Assembly: GCA_946613955.1 (NCBI GenBank)
Contig: CAMOGC010000105.1
Coordinates: 1-5,712 of the forward strand
DNA length: 5,712 nt
Direction: 5' to 3'
Origin: an uncultured Clostridia bacterium
Lineage (GTDB): Bacteria; Bacillota_A; Clostridia; Christensenellales; Aristaeellaceae
In this document: positions 1 to 5,559 of the stretch, piece after piece
Position numbering within the stretch: the stretch's first letter is position 1
How the letters are laid out: every line of letters starts with the position of its first letter
Notes under the pieces: model-generated
The model's database searches: none
What the model was told of the DNA's origin: nothing
Seen by the model: the letters and a program-made list of their open reading frames with translations, nothing else
Program-made: the position numbers and the translations under genes

Positions 1-739
1 TCATGTAGCGGATGGTCTTTACGGCGTCGGGCGCGTCCATTTCCTCCCGGGTCAGATGCCCGATGATTTCGCCGTCCCGCAGCACCGTCAGGTCCGTGCA
101 CTGCTCGAGGATCTCGTCCATATCGTGGGACACGAACACGATGCCCTTGCCCTGCTCCGCCATCCGGTGGATCAGCTTATACAGGATCTCGCGGCCTTCC
201 AGGGAGAGGGCCGTCGTCGTTTCGTCCACAACCAGGATTTCCGTTTGGTCGGTCACGCAGCGCACCAGCTCGACCAGCTTCCGATCCTCGAAGGTGTAGC
301 GGTCGATCAGGTCGCCGGCCCTGATGTGGCCGATGCCGAATTTTTCCAGCACCTTCTGCGCCTCGTTTTTCATTCTCGCCATATTGATGAGGCCGAATTT
401 GGAAAACTCCGCCTCGTGGCCGCTGAAGATGTTCTGCGCCACCGTGACCCCGGGAATGGTGTTGGCCTCCTGCAGGATCATGGAAATGCCGGCGTCCTGC
501 GCCTCGACCATGCTGCCGGGTTTCCAGGGCTGCCCCTTGTAGAACATTTCGCCCCGGGTGGCGGGCTGCATGCCGGAGGCAATAGACATGATCGTGGACT
601 TCCCGGACCCGTTCTCGCCCACCAGCCCCCGGATCTCGCCGCGGCGCAGCACAAAGTCCACGTCCTTCAGGGCGATGGTCGGGCCGAATTCCTTGCGCAT
701 GTGCCTCGCTTCGAAAATGATTTCCTTTTCCATCTTCAT
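1..739 (-). CDS. Sugar ABC transporter ATP-binding protein, RbsA/MglA type (partial; C-terminus beyond left edge)
   Basis: This is the energising ATPase of a sugar importer, acting on the cytoplasmic face of the membrane with a permease and a binding protein that are not in this window. Only 246 codons are visible. They cover one nucleotide-binding domain; RbsA/MglA/XylG proteins are usually about 500 residues with two such domains, so the rest should lie to the left. Seen in the translation: Walker A GENGSGKST (residues 41-49), Q-loop around Q90 (MILQEANT), Walker B ILVVDETTTAL (168-178, D172/E173) and H-loop VFVSHD (H205). The signature region (about 147-160, RYTFEDRKLVEL) departs strongly from LSGGQ, and the usual Pro after Walker B DE is Thr. 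The start is ATG 739 or ATG 733; neither has a good Shine-Dalgarno, since the nearest GGAGG lies more than 30 bases upstream. It is divergent from the AraC gene, so co-regulation is plausible. The family call is firm; the sugar is unknown. Confidence 0.93.
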   Translation of the reverse strand, partial: MKMEKEIIFEARHMRKEFGPTIALKDVDFVLRRGEIRGLVGENGSGKSTIMSIASGMQPATRGEMFYKGQPWKPGSMVEAQDAGISMILQEANTIPGVTVAQNIFSGHEAEFSKFGLINMARMKNEAQKVLEKFGIGHIRAGDLIDRYTFEDRKLVELVRCVTDQTEILVVDETTTALSLEGREILYKLIHRMAEQGKGIVFVSHDMDEILEQCTDLTVLRDGEIIGHLTREEMDAPDAVKTIRYM

Positions 740-800
740 CGTCTCGCTTTTTTGGTCGTTGGGAAACGTCCTGCCTCCGCAAGTGTGTTTTACGGTAAAA

Positions 801-809
801 AGAATACCA
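801..809 (-). promoter_or_regulatory. Candidate extended -10 promoter element for the ABC transporter gene
   Basis: Read on the minus strand, the bases are TGGTATTCT: a TGn extension followed by a -10-like hexamer (4 of 6 matches to TATAAT). No good -35 box sits 16-18 bases upstream; that position is a T-run followed by a G-rich stretch. Transcription would start near 793-795 and leave a leader of about 55 bases. An imperfect inverted repeat GGTA-7-TACC (795-809) overlaps the element and could be an operator. Prediction by eye only. Confidence 0.4.
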
Positions 810-864
810 TTTTTCCCCTCCCGAAAAAACGGCGGCATTTCAGATGTTTTAGCACAATTTTCAT

Positions 865-894
865 TTGTACTTGATTTCGATGGGTCTGTATGTT
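865..894 (+). promoter_or_regulatory. Candidate promoter for the AraC-family gene
   Basis: TTGTAC (865-870) and TATGTT (889-894) are separated by 18 bases and each matches the sigma-70 consensus at 4 of 6 positions. The element sits in the most AT-rich part of the window, about 30-45 bases before the possible start codons of the regulator. An overlapping alternative, TTGATT with a 17-base spacer and TACTTT, is weaker. The 8-base direct repeat TTTTAGCA (847-854 and 897-904) flanks the element. Prediction by eye only. Confidence 0.35.
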
Positions 895-938
895 ACTTTT
901 AGCATGAAATTCACTGCTTTGGGGTGTTGTCCGTGATT

Positions 939-2153
939 ATGATGAATCTCCGGGACGTGTTCCGGGATCTGGTGGGCTCCTGGCGGGTCCAGTTTCTCTT
1001 TCTCAGCCCGGACTGCGGGCGGGACGAAGCCTCCTCCCTGGATTTCCAGTTCCGGGATCAGCTCTATGAAGACTTTGACTATATTTCCTATGTCCGGAAT
1101 ATCATGAATCTGGTGCCGGAGGATAACGTCATTTCCTTTCAGGACGACTTCGGCCTGCATTATCTGGTTTTCCCCGGCGCCGCGGAGGACGCGGGAAATT
1201 TCGGCTTTTTCGGCCCCTACGTGCATCATACCGTTATGCCCGGGGATTTCGACGTCCTGCTGAGGCGGCAGGGTCTCTCCGAATCCTCGCGGGAGGCCCT
1301 GCAGTGGTTTTTCAAGCGCATTCCCGTCATTCAGGATCCCCTCCCCTGGCGCCAGATGTTCAACAGCCTGCTGAGCCGCTACCTGGCCAACCCGGACGTG
1401 TCCATCCGGACCGTCCGGTATGACCGGATGGGCGAGGCCCGGGAAAAGCCGGCCATCGCCCTGTCCGCCATTCCCTATTCGGCCATCGAGGCCCGCTATG
1501 AGGTGGAAGCCGCCCTGCTGGACGCCATCCGCCGGGCCGACATCTCCGAGGCCATCTACCAGCAGAATCAGTTCATGGGGTTCAGGCTGGACAAGCGGGT
1601 CTCCGACGACCTGCGGGACGCCAAGGACATGGTCATCGCCGCCAACACCCTTTTCCGCAAGGCGGCGGAGCAGGCCGCCGTCCATCCCCTGTATATCGAC
1701 GGGCTCTCCGGCCAGTATGTCCAGGAAATCGAAGCGGTGGAGGATATGCCCCATCTGAATCTGCTGATGCCCAAGATGGTCCGGGGATACTGCCGCCTGG
1801 TGCAGGTCTATTCCCGGGAGCAGTATTCCGATCCCGTCCGGAAGGCCCTGAACTACATCGATTTCCATTATGTGGAGCCCCTGACGCTGGACAGCGTCGC
1901 CCGCCAGTTCTCCGTCAACAAGAATTACCTCTCCACCCGTTTTCATAAGGAAGTCGGGGCCACCGTTACCGAATACATCAACCGGATCCGGGTGCAGCGG
2001 TCCCTGAAGCTGCTCAGCGCCTCCTCCGCCAGCATGCAGGAAATCGCCGAGCAGTGCGGCTTCTCCGACGCCAACTATTTCTCCCGGACCTTCCGGAAGA
2101 TCCACGGCCAGACCCCCATGGAATACCGGAAGGCCACCCGGCTTTCCTCGTAG
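939..2153 (+). CDS. AraC-family transcriptional regulator
   Basis: DNA-binding regulator of about 404 residues, probably controlling this glycoside locus. The C-terminal 100 residues (about 298-400) form a typical AraC domain with two helix-turn-helix units: TLDSVARQFSVNKNYLSTRF, then SMQEIAEQCGFSDANYFSR followed by FRKIHGQTPMEYRK. The middle block around residues 230-270 (NTLFRKAAEQ, VHPLYIDGLS) resembles a segment I recall from many Lachnospiraceae AraC proteins. The first 200 residues match no ligand domain I can name; I see no receiver domain, cupin motif or membrane segment. The start is uncertain: GTG 924, TTG 927, GTG 933, ATG 939 and ATG 942 are all in frame. A GGGGTG motif (921-926) would suit GTG 933 best by spacing; ATG 939 was chosen as the first ATG. 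The gene is divergent from the ABC transporter gene and followed in the same direction by the GH2 gene, the usual arrangement for a local sugar-responsive regulator. The ligand is unknown. Confidence 0.92.
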   Translation: MMNLRDVFRDLVGSWRVQFLFLSPDCGRDEASSLDFQFRDQLYEDFDYISYVRNIMNLVPEDNVISFQDDFGLHYLVFPGAAEDAGNFGFFGPYVHHTVMPGDFDVLLRRQGLSESSREALQWFFKRIPVIQDPLPWRQMFNSLLSRYLANPDVSIRTVRYDRMGEAREKPAIALSAIPYSAIEARYEVEAALLDAIRRADISEAIYQQNQFMGFRLDKRVSDDLRDAKDMVIAANTLFRKAAEQAAVHPLYIDGLSGQYVQEIEAVEDMPHLNLLMPKMVRGYCRLVQVYSREQYSDPVRKALNYIDFHYVEPLTLDSVARQFSVNKNYLSTRFHKEVGATVTEYINRIRVQRSLKLLSASSASMQEIAEQCGFSDANYFSRTFRKIHGQTPMEYRKATRLSS

Positions 2154-2169
2154 GGAGGCTGCCGTGTGC

Positions 2170-2208
2170 CCCCGCCGCGCTTTTTTCCGGCGGGGCCGGC
2201 GGCCCTTT
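2170..2208 (+). promoter_or_regulatory. GC-rich hairpin pair between the AraC and GH2 genes
   Basis: CCCCGCCG (2170-2177) pairs perfectly with CGGCGGGG (2188-2195) around a 10-base loop that contains six T. A second, mutually exclusive hairpin GGGCC-ggc-GGCCC (2193-2205) is followed by only TTT (2206-2208). The first is not a classical intrinsic terminator because its T-run is in the loop; the second has too short a T-run to be a strong one. It may be a weak terminator or attenuator, or only a by-product of high GC content. Confidence 0.35.
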
Positions 2209-2263
2209 GCGTCCCGGAACATGGATCGCTGATTCACTTTCGCGGCGTCGCCCGCGGTTATCG

Positions 2264-2270
2264 AAGGAGG
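2264..2270 (+). promoter_or_regulatory. Strong ribosome binding site of the GH2 gene
   Basis: AAGGAGG lies 7 bases before ATG 2278. It is the best Shine-Dalgarno in the window and fixes the start of the GH2 enzyme. Confidence 0.85.
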
Positions 2271-2277
2271 GATTTCC

Positions 2278-4635
2278 ATGACGAAAGCTTATCCCCTGAT
2301 GGAGGACTGGCTCTTTCACCGCCTTCCCGGCCGTCTTCTGGAAGAGATCACGGCCGACGACGCCTTTGACCCTTCCCTGGCCGAGGCGGTTTCCCTGCCC
2401 CATTCCTGGTTCCGGGAGGAGGATCCCGGCCGCGGGCTGGCGGTCTATCGGAAAACCCTTTCCCTTCCGAAGGGCGGGAAGGTCTTCTATCTTTCCTTCG
2501 ACGGGGCGGATCAGTGCTGCCGGGTGTTCGCGGACGGAATCTTCCTGGGAAGCCACGCCGGGGGCTATTCCCGCTTCCGCTTCCGTCTTCCGGAGGCGGC
2601 GGCCGCCGCGGGTTCTCTTTGCGTCTCGGTTTATCTGGACAACCGGCTGAACGAAAAGGTCTCCCCCCATTTCGGGGATTTCACGGTCTTCGGCGGCCTG
2701 TATCGGAAGGTGGAGCTGCTCTGCTGCGATTCCCTGCATTTCCGGCGCGATGATTTCGGAACCGACGGCGTGCGGGTTTCCGCCGGTCTCCGGGAGGATG
2801 GCGCCGGCCTGGTCCGGGCGGCATGCCGCCTGCCGGAGGGCGCCGCGGGCCGGGTTCGGTATACCCTGCTGGATCCGGAGGGAAACGAGACGGTCTCCCT
2901 CTGGAGCGCCGGGGAAGCGCCGGCGGAGCTGATCCTTCCCTCCCCGCGCCTGTGGCAGGGAGAGAAGGGCGCGCCCCTCTATACCCTCCGCGCCCGGCTC
3001 TATCCGGAAGATATGGATGCCTTCCCGGAGACGGGACGCGAGGTTTCTCCTTCGGGGGCCGGAATTCCCGGGGCTCCTGCTGAAGCAAAAGGCACGGGTG
3101 CTCCTTCGGGAGCCGGAATTCCGGAATCGTCCCCGGAAACAGGGACCCCGGACGCTCCGTCGGACGAGGTATGTCTGCGAATCGGCTTCCGCTCCCTGGC
3201 CATGACGCCGGACCGGGGGCTGCTGCTTAACGGGGAGCCCGTCCGCCTGCGGGGCGTCGCCCGGCATCAGGACCGGGCGGGCGTCCTCGCCGCCGCCACC
3301 GAGGATCAGATCCGGGAGGATTTCGACCTGATCCGGGACATCGGCGCCAACGCCGTGCGCCTCTCCCATTATCAGCATCCGGCCTTCACCTATGACCTGT
3401 GCGATGAAAGGGGCCTGCTGGCCTGGGCGGAAATCCCCATGCTGAAGATGACCGAGGATCCGGATCTGCTGGAAAACGCCCGGGATCAGCTGACGGAGCT
3501 GATCCTCCAGAACATGCATCATCCCTCGATCTTCTGCTGGGGCCTCCAGAACGAAATCGCCATGTTCCAGGACGCCCCCTTCATGAGCGCGGAATGCGAA
3601 AAGCTGCGCGAGACGGCCCATGCCCTGGATCCCCTCCGGCCCACGGCCTGCGCCAACCTCTATCCCATGCGGGCCTCCAGCCGCCTCAACGGCGTTACGG
3701 AGATGGTGGGCTACAACCTCTATTTCGGCTGGTATTACGGCCGTCCCGAGGATTACGGCCCCTGGCTGGACCGCTTCCACGCCCGCCGCGGCGAGGTGCC
3801 CCTGGGGATCAGCGAATACGGCGTGGACGGCAACCCCGCCCTCCATTCCGAATCCCCCCATCTCAAGGATTATTCCGAGGAATACCAGGCCCTCTGGCAC
3901 GAGACGGTCTATCCCCAGATCGCCTCCCGGCCCTGGCTCTGGGGCAGCTTCGTCTGGAACATGTTCGATTTCCATTCTTCCCGGCGAAACGAGGGCGGCG
4001 TCCGGGCCCGGAACCTGAAGGGACTGGTTTCCTGGGACCGGGCGGTGAAAAAGGATGCCTTCTATTACTATAAGTCCCGCTGGTCCGCCGATCCCTTCGT
4101 CCATCTGTGCGGCCGCCGCTTCGCCCGCCGGGATCGGGATACAATCGCCGTGAAGGTCTATACCAATCTGCCCTCCGTCTCCCTGTACCTGGAGGACCGC
4201 CTTTTCGGAACGGCCGAAGCCGAAAACGGAACGGCCGTCTTCGAAAACGTTCCCCTGCGGATGGGCGAAAACCGGCTCACCGCTCTCTCCGGCGAATGCA
4301 GGGACGATTGCGTCCTGGAGCGGGTCGTCTCGCCGGATCCCTCCTACGCCCTGCCGGAGGCGGAGGGCGCCGTCACCAACTGGTTCCTCCAGGGCGACGC
4401 CTATACCCGCCAGGGCTACCTTTCCATCCAGACCCGGACGGATCAGCTGCTGGACACCCCCGCCGCCCGGGAGGTCCTGCGGGAGAAGATTCCCGCGCTC
4501 TTCCAGACACTGACGGAAACGAAGGTCATCCCCCTGGGCCTGAGCCTCAAGGGGATCCTGGAGCACGAAAACACCCCGAAGGAAATGCTCGAGGACATTA
4601 ACGCCGCCCTCAACCAGATCCCGGACGAGGATTGA
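2278..4635 (+). CDS. Glycoside hydrolase family 2 enzyme, beta-galactosidase-like (exact specificity unknown)
   Basis: Retaining exo-beta-glycosidase of 785 residues. No signal peptide is visible, so it probably acts in the cytoplasm on imported glycosides. Domain order: sugar-binding jelly roll (about 1-160, with GGYSRFRFRL and FTVFGGLYRKVEL), Ig-like sandwich (about 165-310), TIM barrel (about 310-600), a further beta-rich domain (about 605-690) and a small probably helical C-terminal segment (about 698-785). Active-site motifs: RHQD (329-332), NAVRLSHYQHP (H364, H367), acid/base E426 in CWGLQNE, and nucleophile E513 in SEYG. An NxK motif (N579-L-K581, then GLVSWDR) is present; it occurs in beta-glucuronidases and, as I recall, also in many GH2 beta-galactosidases, so it does not settle the substrate. 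Oddity: residues 250-295 are a Pro/Gly/Ala/Ser/Thr-rich repeat inserted in a loop of the Ig-like domain. The start is set by AAGGAGG. The HAD gene follows after 32 bases, so the two are probably co-transcribed. The family call is firm; beta-galactosidase is the best guess. Confidence 0.95.
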   Translation: MTKAYPLMEDWLFHRLPGRLLEEITADDAFDPSLAEAVSLPHSWFREEDPGRGLAVYRKTLSLPKGGKVFYLSFDGADQCCRVFADGIFLGSHAGGYSRFRFRLPEAAAAAGSLCVSVYLDNRLNEKVSPHFGDFTVFGGLYRKVELLCCDSLHFRRDDFGTDGVRVSAGLREDGAGLVRAACRLPEGAAGRVRYTLLDPEGNETVSLWSAGEAPAELILPSPRLWQGEKGAPLYTLRARLYPEDMDAFPETGREVSPSGAGIPGAPAEAKGTGAPSGAGIPESSPETGTPDAPSDEVCLRIGFRSLAMTPDRGLLLNGEPVRLRGVARHQDRAGVLAAATEDQIREDFDLIRDIGANAVRLSHYQHPAFTYDLCDERGLLAWAEIPMLKMTEDPDLLENARDQLTELILQNMHHPSIFCWGLQNEIAMFQDAPFMSAECEKLRETAHALDPLRPTACANLYPMRASSRLNGVTEMVGYNLYFGWYYGRPEDYGPWLDRFHARRGEVPLGISEYGVDGNPALHSESPHLKDYSEEYQALWHETVYPQIASRPWLWGSFVWNMFDFHSSRRNEGGVRARNLKGLVSWDRAVKKDAFYYYKSRWSADPFVHLCGRRFARRDRDTIAVKVYTNLPSVSLYLEDRLFGTAEAENGTAVFENVPLRMGENRLTALSGECRDDCVLERVVSPDPSYALPEAEGAVTNWFLQGDAYTRQGYLSIQTRTDQLLDTPAAREVLREKIPALFQTLTETKVIPLGLSLKGILEHENTPKEMLEDINAALNQIPDED
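3049..3156 (+). repeat. 54-base (18-codon) tandem repeat inside the GH2 gene
   Basis: Two in-frame 54-base units (3049-3102 and 3103-3156) encode PSGAGIPG...GTGA and PSGAGIPE...TPDA. A third PS (3157-3162) starts the next unit before the conserved domain resumes at residue 296. PETG at residues 250-253 and again at 286-289 is exactly two periods apart, so the repeat has about 2.4 copies. The first seven codons are nearly identical between units; the rest has diverged. The segment reads as a flexible linker between two strands of the Ig-like domain. Confidence 0.8.
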
Positions 4636-4652
4636 TCAAATCCCGCAAACAG

Positions 4653-4659
4653 AAAGGAG
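4653..4659 (+). promoter_or_regulatory. Ribosome binding site deciding the HAD start
   Basis: AAAGGAG lies 8 bases before ATG 4668. It favours that ATG over an in-frame TTG at 4632, which overlaps the GH2 stop and would add 12 residues (MIKSRKQKGART) with no good Shine-Dalgarno. Confidence 0.8.
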
Positions 4660-4667
4660 CCCGAACC

Positions 4668-5495
4668 ATGCTTCCATCCGCTTTTCTCATCGGCGTCGAT
4701 TCCGACGGAACCGCCTTTGACTCCATGAACATCAAGCATCTGGACGCCTTCATTCCCGCCGCCCTGGAAATCTGGCCCCTGCCGGAGGATCTGGCCGGGC
4801 GCTTTGCCGAAATCGAAAAGCAGGTCAACCTCTTTTCCGCCACCCGGGGCATCAACCGCTTCCCCGGCACCCTCGCGGTCTTTGAGCAGCTGGAGAAGGA
4901 GTTTCCCGGCCGGAGGGAGCTGCCGGATCTTTCGGACTTCCGGGCCTACGTCGCGGGGGAAAAAAAATACAGCCCCGTCACTCTTCGCGCGTGGCTGAAA
5001 AAGCACCCCTCCGCAGAGCTGGAGAAGGTGCTGGCCTGGTCCGACCGGGCGGACGAACTCTTCTCCGCCGCCTGCGAGGGGCTCGGGCCCTATCCGGGCG
5101 TCCGGGAGGCCCTGGAGGAGGCCTGGGGAAAGGCCGCCACGGCGGTGGTCTCCTCCGCGGGTCGGGCCGGGCTGGAAAAGGACTGGGGCGTCAACGGGCT
5201 GACGCCCTATGTGGATTTTCTCATGAGCCAGGACGACGGCAGCAAAACCGTCCAGCTGCAAAAGGCCATGTCCCAGTGCGCCCCGGGGGTCAAAGCGCTG
5301 CTCCTGGGGGACACGGACAGCGACGGGATTTCCGCCCACGCGGCCGGCGCCCTCTTCTACCCGATCATGCCCGGGGAGGAAGCCGCCTCCTGGGAAACCT
5401 TCCGCAAGGAGGTGCTTCCCCTGTTCCTGGCGGGAAAGTATACCGAGGCGGAGGAAGCGAAATACTATAACCGCCTGAAGGCCCTTCTGGGCTGA
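4668..5495 (+). CDS. HAD-superfamily hydrolase (probable phosphatase of unknown substrate)
   Basis: Cytoplasmic enzyme of 275 residues with all four HAD motifs. Motif I is VDSDGTAFDS (nucleophile D11, acid/base D13), motif II the Ser in AVVSSAG (S162), motif III K193 in DDGSKTVQ, and motif IV LLGDTDSDG (D215, D219). The roughly 140 residues between motifs I and II form a helical C1-type cap. The segments DSMNIKH and NLFSATRGINRFPG resemble a HAD subfamily that I recall near carbohydrate-catabolism genes, often as DSDGCVFDTM...KH; the Cys/Thr differences here are not disabling. By family it should remove phosphate from a small metabolite; phosphatase is more likely than mutase because no typical beta-phosphoglucomutase cap motif is evident. 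It lies 32 bases after the GH2 stop with its own ribosome binding site, so it is probably the last gene of the AraC-GH2-HAD unit. A role on a phosphorylated sugar of the same pathway is an inference from position. Confidence 0.9.
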   Translation: MLPSAFLIGVDSDGTAFDSMNIKHLDAFIPAALEIWPLPEDLAGRFAEIEKQVNLFSATRGINRFPGTLAVFEQLEKEFPGRRELPDLSDFRAYVAGEKKYSPVTLRAWLKKHPSAELEKVLAWSDRADELFSAACEGLGPYPGVREALEEAWGKAATAVVSSAGRAGLEKDWGVNGLTPYVDFLMSQDDGSKTVQLQKAMSQCAPGVKALLLGDTDSDGISAHAAGALFYPIMPGEEAASWETFRKEVLPLFLAGKYTEAEEAKYYNRLKALLG

Positions 5496-5535
5496 CGGGC
5501 TCCCTCCGCCCGGATTCGTCCGGCTTTGACGCCCG
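5496..5535 (+). terminator. Candidate weak terminator after the HAD gene
   Basis: CCGGA (5510-5514), loop TTCG, TCCGG (5519-5523) form a perfect 5-base-pair hairpin followed by CTTT. An outer helix CGGGC (5496-5500) with GCCCG (5531-5535) could enclose it. It begins directly after the stop codon, where a terminator is expected, but the T-run is only three bases and the stem is short. Termination here could also rely on Rho or on a site beyond the window. Confidence 0.35.
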
Positions 5536-5559
5536 CGTCCCGGGTCCCGCCCCAGGGCC

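Noticed and set aside
177..782. 201-residue minus-strand frame starting at TTG 782 with GGAGG just after it
   Set aside because: It is a different frame from the ATPase and reads as Arg/Gly-rich text. The conserved ATPase motifs are in the other minus-strand frame.
56..874. 272-residue plus-strand open frame over the ABC ATPase
   Set aside because: The minus strand encodes intact Walker A, Q-loop, Walker B and H-loop; the plus-strand text has no family features and is rich in His/Asp, as expected from antisense of this gene.
2207..2235. Possible promoter TTGCGT, 17-base spacer, TGATTC before the GH2 gene
   Set aside because: The -10 hexamer hardly matches the consensus, and the region is GC-rich; too weak to annotate.
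861..2279. 472-residue open frame on the minus strand opposite the AraC gene
   Set aside because: It is a shadow of the AraC gene, with the same compositional cause and no motif or ribosome binding site of its own.
2014..4566. 850-residue open frame on the minus strand, longer than the GH2 gene it overlaps
   Set aside because: It is antisense to the GH2 gene, whose catalytic motifs and ribosome binding site are clear. Its translation is Gly/Arg/Pro-rich without recognisable motifs. Strong G/C third-position bias on the sense strand removes stop codons from the antisense frame.
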